Below are positions 24,776-38,770 of a stretch of 64,000 nt of DNA, one piece after another. The translations under genes were made by a program, and so were the position numbers. This DNA comes from Sipunculus nudus (Eukaryota; Annelida; Sipuncula; Golfingiida; Sipunculidae). The stretch lies in assembly GCA_026874595.1 (NCBI GenBank), contig CM049316.1:3176339-3240338 (forward strand), read 5' to 3'. Numbering within the stretch: the stretch's first letter is position 1; every line of letters begins with the position of its first letter. The notes below the pieces were generated by a model. That model was not told the origin of the DNA, did no database searches, and worked only from the letters and a program-made list of their open reading frames with translations.

Positions 24776-26660
24776 AACAAGGGACCTATGGGTCACTGTG
24801 CTCAGCTGACATTAACCTTGAAGGTAAAAATCTAAAATAATATCTAATGGAGATAAAGTGTAAGAGGAAGAGGTAATAAAGGCCATGGTTGGTTTATATG
24901 ATTGGTTTGCATTGATGAGCAAGAAATTGTTGCAAAAAATATTTTGTGACCTGACCATGTGTTTCCTAATGTTGAAACTAAAGCATGTGAGCAGTTTGTG
25001 AACAAATGATCTGTACTATTACCATGATCATTAATTGTTTTTTCGATTAACTGTTGACATTTCATTAGTTTACACATTTGTTCAATTGAATCTTTTTTTT
25101 GTATAATATATATTATTAAATATATATGTATTTTTTTATGAAATGTATACAGTTGAAATATAGCTAATCAACAACATAAAACAGGGCAAACAAAGCCTGA
25201 TCTCAAATTCTGCTGAGGCAGGAAAATAATGAACAAATGTTTGTATTAAATCCTGATTTTTTTATCACATCAATTATTTTCTAATTTAAGTTTATATTTC
25301 TATACATTTCCAATTTAACATATATATCTGAATATAAAAGTTGATTCATAATTCTCAATTGCATCATCATAAATCTCAATCTTGTCAGATAACACCACAT
25401 CATGCATACAAATGTTTATTTATTTTTTACCAAAAAAATATATCTTTTAAATCTGCAAAACAATAAATATCTAAAAATAATACTTGATTTAGATTTCACA
25501 ATTTTTAATTGTGTCTTTATTTATCCATAATGTGCTTCATATTTTATAATAATTTAAGCATACTGATGGGTTCATTTATATTTGTTAAAATCATTTAAAA
25601 GAAAACTGATTTCTTTAAAAATGCTACATTACACAACATTACATCTTCTGGATTACACCTTGAATTATTTTTTCAAGGAAAGTTTTTGCATATCAGAGTG
25701 GAAACAGCATTACAATTAAGGAGATACAGTGAAAACAATAACAATTACTGCATAACACTTGGTGGCTTGGGTTTGGGGGGGGGGGGAGTGATGATTGGAG
25801 TGGTGATATAACTGTACTCCTGTCACAGCAGGGGATCTCCCCCCAGTGACTGTAACAAATCAGAAACCCTGGCTTAGCTGACTTCCAGTGACCTGGAGTA
25901 AGACACTGCATCTGTAATCAAAGCAAGTGACTACAGAAAAAAAATCAATAACTAGCTTAATTTTCAAGCTTTTATTTTCAAATTTCAGATTTAGACAAAC
26001 TAAATATTTATGTTTACATGCTGTGAAAATTAAATCAATGGTGCTTACAGGTAGAAAACGTGCCATGGTCAAAGTTGGGCAAAATTTAAGGTACTGATTT
26101 TTTTTTTATGCTAATAACTTAAAAAATTTACAAAATTCAGATCTAATTTTGGGTAAACAATTGAATCTTAATTAAACATAGTTATACACTTGAGAAAATA
26201 GACTCTAGTTTCAAAATTTTTCATGTTAAGTGAGTTATTATTTTTCCTGATTTTTTACAAAGTCCATTATGTTTGGGCCCATAACTTAAAGAATTTATAA
26301 TTTACAGACTTAATTTCTGGCATGTACATAGGAACTATATAGAGGAATATTTATGGTAAATATGAAGAAAAACAGATGAGTTGTTTTGATATTAGGCAGT
26401 CCTGAAGTGTGAAAATAGGATTTAAATAAAAAATTGAGGTTTTTCCTTAATTTCTCAAAGGAAAGAAGTCGCAAAGACCCAGTTTTCGGCTTGGTAGGAG
26501 ATCTTGGGGACATCTAACATTATGCTGAATTTTGGATTCCTAGGTCTTACGGTTTCAAAACGTGCCACATCTACGGACGGACGGACGGACAGACGGACGG
26601 ACGACGGACAATGGACCACGACTATAGCTCAGATGACTTATAGTCAGCTGAGCTAAAAAC
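24776..26660 (+). repeat. Second modular repeat element: head, single unit, microsatellite, hairpin
   Basis: The head at 24776-24812 matches those at 8375 and 63786. The unit at about 25985-26560 is similar to the intron copies. GGAC microsatellite is at about 26575-26610. The hairpin at 26625-26655 is identical in its arms to that at 11933 and is followed by AAAAA. Head-to-tail continuity (1.9 kb) is inferred: 24813-25985 is AT-rich, includes a G12 run at 25775-25786, and shows no clear match to the intron element. Confidence 0.62.
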
Positions 26661-29600
26661 TCGTTAACACACACATACAGTATTACAACCAATATACTTA
26701 AATATAGGTATTTATGTATGTATGCATGTATTATTATATTTCAGTATACATTAATACATTACATTAAGCTCATTATTTTCCCCAGGATTTGTGTTTTAAA
26801 TGCCAGCTTATTTGGTGTACACTGATTAGATCTATTGCACTGCTTCTTTGCAGACTTTTTCTGGAGTTTCATTTCCTTAATGTTTTAAACCATTTCCTGC
26901 TTGTAACCTTCACCATTTGACAGTGACCGCATGGCATGGCAAATTTTCATTAATTTCTTTCAAGAAGATCAAAGCGTGGCATCTGCTCTGATAAAAAACT
27001 CCCTGTGAACTTGATGGTGTCGTGTGACTAGACATGGCTGTGGATTCACCATCAAATTCCAACACACAGACCATGCGCCCAGCAAGCTAAACAGCAGGCA
27101 GGTCAACAGTAACAGCGGGTCTCACAAGCTGTGTCAGGATGGATTTACCAGGACTTTCAGATTACTAATCTTATCATCACAGAGAAATTCTTAGATATTC
27201 TTTGACTGGAAGACTTAAAACAGTTTTGAGCTGGAAATGTATATTTATAGCCTTTGCCAAGCTGCTTATATGTTCATCTGAGTCTGTTTGTTGGTTTGTT
27301 TGTCTGTCTGTTACCAAGATTACACAAAAAGTATTGGTCCCATTCGACAGGACTTTGGGGTTGGATATGGACCTGGGGGGGGGGGGGGGGGGGAGCTATA
27401 GGGGCCTTATATTTTCTTGTGGACAAGGGTGAAGGGGTGGATCCAGTAGGCTTGTTTTGCCTTGGTGGAGGTGTGCCCTCTATTGAGTGCCATTCACCTG
27501 TATGTACGTTTTAATAAATATGGATCTTTCTTACTTTTGTTTTGACACATTATACAAACACAGTGGATCCCGTCTCTACATGTTTTGTGGCCAGGTTTGG
27601 ACAGTCACATTTTTATTTAGCACAGTGACATTTTATTTGGCAACCATAACTTCCACTAAGGGAGGACCGCTATGAAGTGTGCAGTCTGGCTCTGTCTGAA
27701 GGGTGCCACAGTACAAAGGTCTGACAATGAGACTGGCACCATTTTATATCTAGAGGCCCAATTTTACTAAGTGTAGGAACAGTGAGCACGAGCAAAGGAC
27801 TGTAATCAATGTTTTTGAACTCTCCTTAAGTTATTGTTAACATTTATTAAATTCCTCAGTTACTATTAAAATCTAAAACATACATGACATTAGAAAGTTG
27901 TGTTTTTAGGGTAAGATTCATCCTGGATTAATTATCCATTTGACACCAGACCCCGGGAGTTGATTGAGATTGTTAGACATGTCTGAGTGGAGCCCCATGA
28001 ATACATTACACACCTGATGCTGCAGACACCCCCAACCTCCGTCTCCCTGGTCCAGTAATAATCAGGTCATTGTATTATATTGAAGGTAAACTCAGAGTTA
28101 ACTATGTGTCTAGGCATGTACCTTCTGATGAAAGAAAAGTTACTCAGCGGGAAAAAAAATCAAAGTACTTTATACCCCATAAGAATTACTTATCATTCAT
28201 TATATCTTATCAATATAGGTCTTCATCACTTTAGTTCATATATTATCACTGTATCTTGTCAGAAAACAGCCAATAAGCATCAAGAGTCACATGCCAGCCT
28301 TCCTACACATTTCATATCAGATTAACTATCTCAAACACAGTGATCTTTTTTTTTTTTTTAATAAGATGGCTGAGTATAGATGTACATGGTAAACTTTGCA
28401 TAAATGAAATTAAATTATGCATGAAATATTGAATACACCTCTTTCATTTGACAATTTACAGTGATATGCATATGAAGAACATTATGGTATAAAGTTATTT
28501 AGATTATGTAGCAGCTTTCAATATATCAAGTTATCCATTAGTGCTTGTAGTTCAAAATCTGGCACATTTTATTGTCACTGTCAAAACTATAGAAAATATT
28601 ACAAGATATACAGTCAAAATCTAAAGAGTTACTATGAAATTTTTTTTTATCAGAAAATATTAATTTAGCATTGAAAATTACTGACATTTAAACCAGATGC
28701 TCAGTGAAGATTTTAGCTGTATGAGGTTTTTTAGCAAGTCAAATTCTGCTTATAATTCCTAACTTAAGAACCTGATGAATTCAAATATTATAATCTGATT
28801 AAGAACTGGGGAATTGAAAAGAAATATAATGATCCTATAAACACAGGAAGCCACTGAAGGAAATGTTAATACTGCTCACTGACCAGCTGAATATTATTTG
28901 TGACAATCCATAAATAATAAAAGATTAATTTTTTTCAAGTGTTTTTACCAATCTGAAAGGTTAAAAATCCAAACTGCTGGACCTGGACCTTCCTATAAAT
29001 TCTTCGTAAACTTGGCTATTGGTCTCATGAGTGCAAAGGCAATCTTACGAATCTGCCGGTTGAAACCCATATCCTATCAGGAAGAGTGATTCAGCTAAAA
29101 ATACCCTGTTACAGCGTGTCCTTCATCTCAATTACCTCATCCTCACTGCCGTGTTTAGTCACCCTCATCAGTCGTAGATGGTTAAGTCAACCTCAGACAT
29201 TTTTTTATTGTCTGGTTCTGTCTGAATCTGTTCTGCTGGTATCTATTCGGTCACTGAGCTGAACATAAGATAACTGTTTACCAACTTGAACAAACGATGT
29301 GGGTTCCGCTTGCATTTTTATTGTGTTCCTCAGCATTGTGTGTTTGTCTTGTGTATAACTAATACGCAGAAGCAGAGGCTGGAATACTACACCACACTTC
29401 ATATTCATATCAATTAGACTCAAATGACTCCATGGAACTCAGCATAAGTATATCTCATTTTACAGGAGCCATGTGTTCTGGCAATTATAAATCAATAGTG
29501 TTTGTCAGCCTCAAGTTTATTACATGCAGCGCTAACAACAGCCTGTAACAGCAGTCACAGTTCCAAAGCCATGGTTTTATATAGACCAGAAACTTTCATG

Positions 29601-29875
29601 GCCTGTAATTTCTTCAAACTCACTTATCATTCAGATTAAATCTTCATTATACTAACCTGACATACAGAATGGGGTTTAACATGGTTACTTGTCTAAAATA
29701 AATTCATCTGATAACTAATACTTTCATAAATTCACTTGATATATAATGTCTTTGATACAGGCTTACTCACGAGACATAGAATGTCATTCATTTTTGCACT
29801 GGACAAGGAGAGCATCCAAAACCTAACCAGCTGACTTCACATATGATCAAATAATACATATACTTGACTAGTAAA
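26661..29875. other. Intronic or intergenic sequence without a gene
   Basis: Contains a dispersed-repeat remnant with TTTG/TCTG repeats (27280-27330), a G19 homopolymer at 27375-27393, and a T-run at about 28347-28360. No exon could be supported. Confidence 0.45.
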
Positions 29876-30236
29876 AGGTCTTTAATATTCTCATTTGACA
29901 TACAGAATGTCTTCAATATTCTCTTTTGCCATACAGAATGTCTTCAATATTCTCATTTGACATACAGAATGTCTTCAATATTCACATTTGACATACAGAA
30001 TGTCTTCAATATTCTCTTTTGACATACAGAATGTCTTCAATATTCTCTTTTGCCATACAGAATGTCTTCAATATTCTCATTTGACATACAGAATGTCTTC
30101 AATATTCTCATTTGACATACAGAATGTCTTCAATATTCTCTTTTGACATACCAAATGTCTTAAATATTCTGATTTGACATACCGAATGTCTTTAATATTC
30201 TCATTTGACATACAGAATGTCTTCAATATTCTCCTT
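29876..30236 (+). repeat. Minisatellite, 30 bp unit, about 12 copies
   Basis: The unit reads roughly 'gacatacagaatgtcttcaa' plus 'tattctcatt'. Copies are closely similar, with A/T and G/C variants (TTTGACATA versus TTTGCCATA) that recur in several copies. Decayed copies continue to about 30350. Confidence 0.92.
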
Positions 30237-30350
30237 TCCCATTATCATTTGGCATGTAGAATATTATTATTTAACATGTAGATTACCTAAAATAAGATAT
30301 TAACTGACACACAGAATGTCTAAAATATTCCCATTTGACATACAGTATGT

Positions 30351-32294
30351 ATTTGATACACTTGCTAAATGACAACCATGTCTTTAACGTAATAATTGGA
30401 CATGCTGTTTTAAAAAACATGTCCTCTAAGCAATCATGTACAAGGCTTGCACAGTGTGCTTGTACAGTATACAGTATGAAAAGAAGTTTAACTTTCATAC
30501 AATATATGAAAACAATGTTTTCTACTCTTTCTTAATTTGAATTTTACATTGTAAATGACCTTTAATTTGAAGCTAGACCTTTCCTGGAACTAAAATATAA
30601 CATGAACAGAAACATTCTGATACGGCAGCCTCATTTCTGCGACCATGTGACTACTAACAACTAACCCCTTACCCAACCCCCTCCTCCATCTTCCTACCTA
30701 CACTCACTACATCAAACTACTGCTGAGAAAAACAGGACATAGGATGCTGATCATTAAATCTTCTCAACTTACATTTATTAGGTACCCTGAAATGATACAA
30801 AGGTCAAATTAATGTCATATGTTACTAAGCAACCAGAACCTGCACTGGTTCATGCCCTTGTTGAATTGTTACACAACTGGGCAAAGGTGACTCCCGTTAT
30901 TCTGGTGCCTTCAGTCTTGTGCCGCTGCTGTGAACTCTGATACCTGAGTATGGGCCAAGTTCTCTTTATCTATTCATACAACACAGGTTGTCCTAAGTCA
31001 GATTCTGTTTATTTGGCACTCAACAAAGATCTAAATCTGGCGTATATGTATCAATTTAGACTTTGGACTATTGCAAATTTTCAAAGGCAGTGACTGACTT
31101 AATTTGCAAAGTCATGTCTCTCAACCTAAGAGGGAACAATATAAAGTGAACCAAAACTGTATAAAATGATTATACTCATGTCATGACTGATGTCAGAAAA
31201 TGTCACAACCAAATTGCCAGTCTCATACATGAAGTAAAACATCCATACCCTTGTTGAAAATGTTTCCTTTGTTAATTCAGTGGTTCGCTCTGGGTTCTCT
31301 GGCTTCCTTCACCAGAGATCACTATGGTCTTCAACTCTATCAGTATATTCTATTTTCACCTTAAATATCTTGGATCAACCAAAATCTGACTCAATCTGTC
31401 AAACTTTGTCGTTGCTGAGGGAGCCAGTGCGGGCCGTATTTACCAATGACCTGTGATTGGCTCGAGTGCCGATTTCACTTTCAGGCAGACAGCAACTGAG
31501 CCACCAAAACCACCACTCCCCTCTTGTTATACAGAATTCCCTATTGCATTGATAAAATGAAATGGATTTGAGAACTGGTTAAATAAACATCATGATTCCA
31601 ATATCATAATTGTTCCTGAACAACCAGTTATTACTTATTTTATTACTTTTTAATAAAACACCACATTGTACACAACCTGTCTTAAACAAATACATGCACA
31701 TTGTGGAAAAGAAGACTATGAAAAATAGAATACAGATAATTTCATAAATGATTAAAAATAAAATACAGATAATTTTTCTCTTATTAATCCCTTCCCCATT
31801 GTTATACTGGTAACCAGGAACAAACTATACATGTACCAGAGACAATATCATTTAATGTTAAAAATTATCACTGCAGATCTCATAAATTGTGTTTCAATAA
31901 CTATTTGACCATGTCTGTGTGTGTGTGTTTGTTTGCAGTGAAATAGTGCTTTATTTATAGAAAACTGAAATAATATAATAAATCTGAACTATAATATTGG
32001 GGTGAAGGATTTAGTTCTCTTTGCATTTAAGTCTATGAATATGTGTGTGTGTCAGGGGGGGGGGGGGGGTATGACCAGTTGGTATTTTGTCAATACTTAC
32101 TCCTATATACAATAATCTCCATGTGAGCCTAGACATAAACAAGCATCAGTATAAATTAATAACAAGTGCTCAAGTTCATGTTAATGTGTAAAGCCAGCAG
32201 CCAATATTTCACAATGATGCTAAGTGGTTTAACACCTGGCATTAGTAATTACTGCTCAACACAATCAAGTGTTAATCACAAACTCAACCTACAG
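30351..32294. other. Sequence without a supportable gene
   Basis: AT-rich. A short TG repeat occurs at about 31914-31928, and a TG run followed by a G15 homopolymer is at about 32040-32069. Confidence 0.45.
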
Positions 32295-32830
32295 GTCAGA
32301 ACTGGAGTTTAGGACTGGAGTTTAAGAACTGGAGCTGTGCCTGTTTGGAATTTTCAGGATTGGTGTTTATAAAACTGGAGTTTTTAGAACTGGAATTATA
32401 AGAACTAATATAGCAAAGACTAAAATTTTTAGGACCCATAAATTATACATATGAGTTAAAAAGATTATAAGGATCAAGGTTGTTAGGACAGGTATTTCAG
32501 GACTGGAGTTTAAGGATTGATTCTTTTATTGACTAGAGTATAAAAGTTTACCATTTGTGAGGACTACCAGTATAGTAGTTTAACGACTGGTATTGTAATG
32601 AGTACAATGCAGGGACTGGAGTTTAAAGTACATGAATTACAGGAACTGCAAATATAGCAACTGGAGCCATAAGGATCAACTGGTCTCTTAAGGACAAGAA
32701 TTTTTAAGGACTAGGATTTTGAAGACTTTCATTTTAAGGACTAGTGGTATATGGACAGGCATTTTAAAGATAAGGAGAAATCAAAAAATATGAGGACTGG
32801 TATTTCAAGGACTTGTAAGGACCAGAGTTG
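32295..32830 (+). repeat. Highly degenerate tandem array of GGACTGGAGTTT-like units
   Basis: Phrases such as 'aggactggagttta', 'agaactggaattata' and 'aggactggtatttcaa' recur at intervals of roughly 18-25 bp over more than 500 bp. Divergence is high, so this is an old array. Confidence 0.75.
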
Positions 32831-35800
32831 GAGGCAGAGGAGAGTCTGAAGACCAGGCCCTCAGGGACCAGCTGTAGGAGGCGTTTCCTTGCCTGGCAGC
32901 CATACTGCTGCAATCCAAGCTAGTCCTACAAGAAGAGAAATAGCCCACCCCTTCCTCAGATAGATACTCTATACCCCTTAACCCTGGATGTGCAGACAAA
33001 CACACAAAACCAGCAGTGCCACAATAACTTTATAGACCCATCCCAGCAACTTAAGGCAGCTAGCCGGGCCAAAAAACGCCAGCCGTGCAAGTCGCGGAAT
33101 CATGTGACAATATACAGCATGATTATGGTACAAAACTCATCTTTTTGCCGAAAGCATCAAAGTCAGGCAGAATATCTTTCTGTGCTATTATGAGAGACAA
33201 TTGGCAGTGGCAGTCACAAAGAAAAACCTGCCCCAGTATCATTGGAGCTATGTGAATGCCAGCTAAGTGGGGCATTTGATAAAGTTGAGGAGGTTTATCA
33301 AAATTTACATAACTTGCAGGTTTTGCATCCTGCCAGAAATGAAAGAACATGTTGTCACTGGAACCTGTATGACTAATTCTTTCCTCCAGATATTTTGGTC
33401 CTTGTTTCCCGCAGGCCTGAGCAGATCCACATGCGTGACAGAGAATGTATCCTTGTTTGTTTAGAACGTTCTATATGAGGGCTTTGTTGGTTTCTATGAT
33501 AGACAGATCACTATAACAGTGCTAATTAATAATATCAGAAATTCTTATATATAAGAAGCTGTGACTGGTAATTAAGACACAGTAAATGCACGGATGATGG
33601 CTGCAACTGTAACATTTTGGATGAGGAAGGCTGTAGAGATTAGGACCCATGTTGTTCCAAAGTCTAAAATTTCAACATCAACACACAGTGTCATGTTACA
33701 TTGTCCTGAAATTTCTGCTGGGGGGCCATGGGGGTCAGCTTAAACTGACCAGCCATGACTGACCACCTGACCACTGTAAAACATGATCAATTAAAGCTCG
33801 GTCAGTAGTACTGTATATGCAACAAGTGGCTCTGTGACTCACGGCCATTCAGAGCTGGTCATGTGGAGCTATAATTATAGTGGTCACTGCTAGCTTGAAC
33901 TGTCACTGCTCCATTACAGACCTGATCACACAGAACAGGCTGTTCCAGCAACAGGAACGGGCAGGTCAGCTGATCAGCTAGAGGATAGAGCTGGTCTGTG
34001 CTGTGCCAGGTCTACCAACAGTATCAGGAATTCAGGAACAGTGCTGCTGTATGAATGATCCATTGTTGGCTGCTGTCAGGTCCACAAAAAGAACGGCATT
34101 GTCTTCACTGACAAGTTCGCCTCCATATACAATTCTCCAAACAGACACTGTATATATATATACCACTCTTCACCCAGATATTGTCATGTGTGCTAAATCA
34201 AAACAGGCATACCAACAAATAGTAAAAGGTCCACTGAGGCCGGATTTATATGTTCTTAAGATGAAGTGGAATATGGTATTTTTTTATACAAGTTTACTAA
34301 ATGAATGAAATATCAACAAGACAGGGCAAGCGAGACTGTCAGACATACTAATATGCAATGTTTTGTGTATATGTAATTTACAGGTATAGCTGAAACAATC
34401 AAAAAGAATAAATGCTATGTACATTAAAGGAAAGAATTTTTATGAAGTTTAACAAATCAATATTTTTTTCTTTACAGTTTTCTGGAATTTCATAATTTTG
34501 TTTAATATTTGGATACAAATTTGCATATTTCATCAGTCCAATAGACATTTCAGCCATTTATGTTAAGATATGAATTTCTTAAATCCATATAATTAGCAAA
34601 CTTTTTTGTTGTAACAGATGATGAGCTGTAATTTGACCAATATGTTTACACTACTATGATTAAAACAGAATTCCCCTTTTGCTAAAATAGAATCAAACTT
34701 TCTGAACACCCTTGTTCTGCAAAACCAGCACCAGTTTCATTTTCCTTCATCATTTCAGGGCCTTAGTCCTGCATCATCAACTCAGCCCTGTCTCAATATA
34801 TCAACTGCCCAGAGGTAAAATGTTCATCTGAATGTAGGCCTGACTTAAATTTCTGATAATCTTATCATTTATCAAATCAGCTCATACTAATTGAAAGATT
34901 GTTGATAATGCTCTCATGCACAAGTTCATCATTTATGAACCATCTGTATTATTATTGGTGGTGGTGGCACTACATCATTGTCATCCAATGCCTTGAAACT
35001 GAATGATACCCCAAGGGGTACATTTTACATAATTTTTAATAAATCCAGAGGAATTTTAACTTATTTCACATAAGGATGTATTGGAGTGCCACCTTTCAGA
35101 AAACCATGCTGGTTTTTCAAGCACTGGTAAATTTTGAAAGCTGTCAATCATATCTGTAGTGAACCTGGTTTAAAGTACAAAATATTGAACAGGTGAAATG
35201 CTATTTCATCTAAATTAGGGAGACATCTTGAAAGCACTTTCAGATGGTAATTGAAAACAGTACAGGCTGTGACATGTTCATGATGAGGTTGTTTAAAGCA
35301 TGTTATGTTTTAAACAAATACATTGTTGTAGCAGGCAGTACATGAGAGCCGATGTCTCACTCTAATAAAACTGATCCTTACACATCCTGTGTATTAACAC
35401 AAGCAGTCCCAATTTATCTCATTTCCCTATAGACCTGTCACATTATAGATCAATCAGATAATAAAACCTCCAGAACCATTCATTCTGTGCTCACAAAGGA
35501 AATTTAAATGCTATTAATCCTTAGTCATATATATTTGATCATCTTTGTGGGCCAGATTATTTCTTCCAAAACATGCCCAGACTGGTTTCAGCACCTTTGT
35601 TCTTAGTCAATTAGCCATGGAGGTACCACAACATGTTACTCATGTCGGCCATGTATGTTCCCTGGTATGAAGTGACAAATCAAATCTCACATTTACACAG
35701 TGGGCACAGTTTGATCAACATCCTTGTATATAATGGACAGCACTGTAGAAATGTCAGTCCTTATGTTGTAATACATTATACGCAGGATGAGATGACCATA

Positions 35801-35834
35801 TGCCAGATATTATGAATATGTAAATCAGCGTTTA
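32831..35834. other. Sequence without a supportable gene
   Basis: A GC-richer part at 32830-33110 and another at 33700-34120 hold only short frames without domains. The rest is AT-rich. Confidence 0.45.
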
Positions 35835-35998
35835 CAGTAAAACCTCTTGATTACCAACACTAGCAGAAACTTTTCCTCACCATAATGGCAAAGATGCCAG
35901 TGTTGGAGTGTCATCACTTCTTAGGAAAGACTTAATTAGTGTCCATGATAAGAAGGTGTCTTAAAAGAAAGGTGCCCATATGGGTAGGTTCTCCTGTT
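35835..35998. mobile_element. Possible short pogo/Tigger-like MITE
   Basis: The left end is TA plus CAGTAAAACCTCTTGATTAC. The right end read in reverse is CAGGAGAACCTACC. These are imperfect inverted termini about 165 bp apart and match the CAGTA(A/G)AACCTC theme of pogo-like elements. There is no coding capacity. Confidence 0.4.
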
Positions 35999-37461
35999 TA
36001 TAATCATATGATTAATGTGACCCTATATATCACTAGTTTTTATTATCACAGACTTTGGTTCACCTTTGATTAAACTTTCACACTTCCTCTCTCACTCTCT
36101 CAACATAAAGTGGTCTAATTAAGTGACTTTTTATTTATGATGCTTATCTGAGTTTTCTTCAGATTTAAAAAAAAAAAACACAATTCATATGAACTGAAAC
36201 AAATTAACTCTCTCTCTCAATTTAAATAAAGTACCCATAAGTCTGATTTACCCACAATATTTGATATACAACAATTTTTTTTTTCTAAGAAAAGTTATAA
36301 AAATTCCACAGATTTCCTGAAAACTGTGGTTATTTCAGATAGTTTTCCTCATCAAATTTTCCATTTAACTTATTATATTTTTTAAATATAGTATATAACT
36401 TTTTAACTACGGATGCTGATTTTATGTGTCAGATATATGTCAGATAACAAGACCACAATTACTTATTACCTGACAGAGAAAAAAAGACAACCCTGATATG
36501 CCTCAGTCAACCTTGAAATGCCTCAAGGTTAAAGAGTGAAAGGACATTCATGTCAGTACACAAATACTTAACATGTCATAGAGGAAACTCAGCAAACTTA
36601 TAAACATTTATCAAATTGTGATATAAGTCAGATAAATTAGTGGTTATATAATAATAATATTGCTTATTATGCCAAAAAATAACTTACTTTCAAACTTTAA
36701 AATAATCTTCATGTTTTCATAAATATAAACATAAATTGTACAGATGCTAAATTAAACTAATGCTGAGTAGTTATGAACTGATAAAGGAAGCTCTACCTTC
36801 AGCCATATTGACGTCTTGGACCGTGTGGACAGAACTTTAAGAACAGCAACCTGTCAGTTGAAACGCCCAAGTAGTTCTGACGAGAATCACGAGAAACAGA
36901 CAGGAACTTCCAGGATGACTTCAACAAAGGCACGGGAGCCAAAAGCTGATTCCATATATGGCAGGGCTGTCCTGCCAGCAGCGACAAGGCAGTCTGGGAC
37001 ACAGATTAACGCTAGCACGGGATAATGAAAACTCTGTTTGATAGATCCTGGTCTGGAGGGGGCTCTGCCTATTGTTACACATCACTGTGGTTATGCTGTT
37101 GCAGCCTGTGTTGTTGCTGCCAGATTAATCTCATGTGACTGTGACCTGCTTCATTCCTGCTGCCTGGAAAAATCTTGTAAGGTGTCGCAGCCAGCGGGCA
37201 CAGACCCTTAATATGTTATTACAAGGCTTATCTAAGCAGCACTAACAATTTAGGTAAATGTAAACTCCATTCAATACTGGCCTGCTGTTTTATGTGACCA
37301 CTTTGATATAAAGCTCTGGCAGTAGACACTTTTTTCTCATTTTATTCAATTATACGACTACAGTAAACCAAATCTCAGACGAAACAGCAAGTTCTAAGGT
37401 CCACGCCACAGTCTGTTAAGGGCATTGTCTAATGGCAAAGTTAATGATAAATACATACAAA
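35999..37461. other. Non-coding sequence with a small GC-richer block
   Basis: 36780-37210 is richer in GC than its surroundings and holds overlapping short frames on both strands. On the minus strand it ends at about 36799 with AAG|GTAGAG, a possible donor, so it is one candidate for a 5' UTR exon of the zinc finger gene. This is weak. Confidence 0.25.
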
Positions 37462-37462
37462 C

Positions 37463-37523
<61 letters not shown>
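37462..37523. repeat. (AT)n microsatellite
   Basis: About 60 bp of alternating AT with two small interruptions. Confidence 0.95.
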
Positions 37524-38277
37524 GCTTCAATATACAGTGTCAGTAACATATATTTCATCATACTCCCTTAGGCATTATAGATCTTACATATGTAGCCGGA
37601 AAAAAATAAATATTGTTATAAAGATTTATGTATATACATATTTTTTAGTTTCAGACTATATGGCTTCAGCTGGTTATCTGATGAAACATGATGAAAGAAA
37701 AGGCATTACATTTAATCGAATGTGATTACAGTAAGATTACAGTAAGGATTTTGAATTTTCTATATATGAAAATAGAAATAATTTAAAATTGTTAGGTATA
37801 AACCTGTCAGAATTTGATAAGGGTGCAGGGATGCAACACCAAGTACTCCCAGGACAGTGTCCATCCTAAAACTATCTGCAAAGACAGTTTGGTGGCAACA
37901 GAATATGTATCTTCACATTTTATAGTGGATCAACGCTTATTTTGGACCACACCTAAAAATAAAGCATGATGACTGGACAATAAATCTGAATAAAAGACGC
38001 AATTATAGAATTACCACAGATATCTATAAACAATTGTGAGTCATTTCAGAGATAAGTGCTGGTATACTGAGAGAAACGTCCTACACAAACATGACATCTA
38101 AGTAAGCAGCCACCTGTGTGGCTAGTGCAGATATCATCAGTCTAAGTCACAAACTGGTCAGTAACATAAATGCAAGTGGTATAAACTTATTCTGAAGGTA
38201 TCTAGCTATAGGGCTCATATGTGATCCACATTTTGCCATCCCCACAGGTGGCCTCATAACACAGGTTTCAGTACTGT

Positions 38278-38530
38278 ACTCTCCCAGCAGAAGCCTTCAT
38301 ACACTCTCCCAGCAGAAGGCTTCATACTCTCCCAGCAGAAGACTTCATATACTTTCCCAGCAGAAGGCTTTATATACTCTCCCAGCAGAAGGCTTCATAC
38401 ACTCCCAGCACAAGCCTTCATACACTCTTCCAGCAGAAGGCTTCATACTCTCCCAGCAGAAGGCTTCATACACTCTCCCAGCAGAGGGCTTCATATACTC
38501 ATCCCGCAGAAGGCTTCATACACTCTCCAC
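38278..38530 (+). repeat. Minisatellite of about 24 bp units (ACTCTCCCAGCAGAAGGCTT), about 10 copies
   Basis: Ten recognisable units of 21-26 bp, each a variant of 'actctcccagcagaaggctt' plus 'cata(c)'. The length differences lie mainly in the CATA/CATATA/CATACA junction. Confidence 0.9.
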
Positions 38531-38770
38531 ATTTAGATTCATGTACTCTCAAAGCATAAAAGCCCCACATCCTCCAAGCTGAAGCACCAAGATTCACTGA
38601 GTGGTGACCTCTGTTATCTCATAATAAGAAAGAAGTGATACCTTTTGTGAGAATAGTGATATCTCCTTGTGATGACTGTAAAAAAAACAATAAATTCCTA
38701 CTTCAACTAGAATATCAGCAGAAGCTGACAAAAGCCCTCAGCCAAAAGAACAGAGTTTACTTGAAAAGTA

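Noticed and set aside
29876-30236. CRISPR-like array of 30 bp units
   Set aside because: Units are directly adjacent without unique spacers, and the genome is eukaryotic; it is a minisatellite.
36799-37025. Overlapping frames on both strands in a GC-richer block
   Set aside because: No domain; only a weak donor. Kept as a possible UTR exon but not called as a gene.
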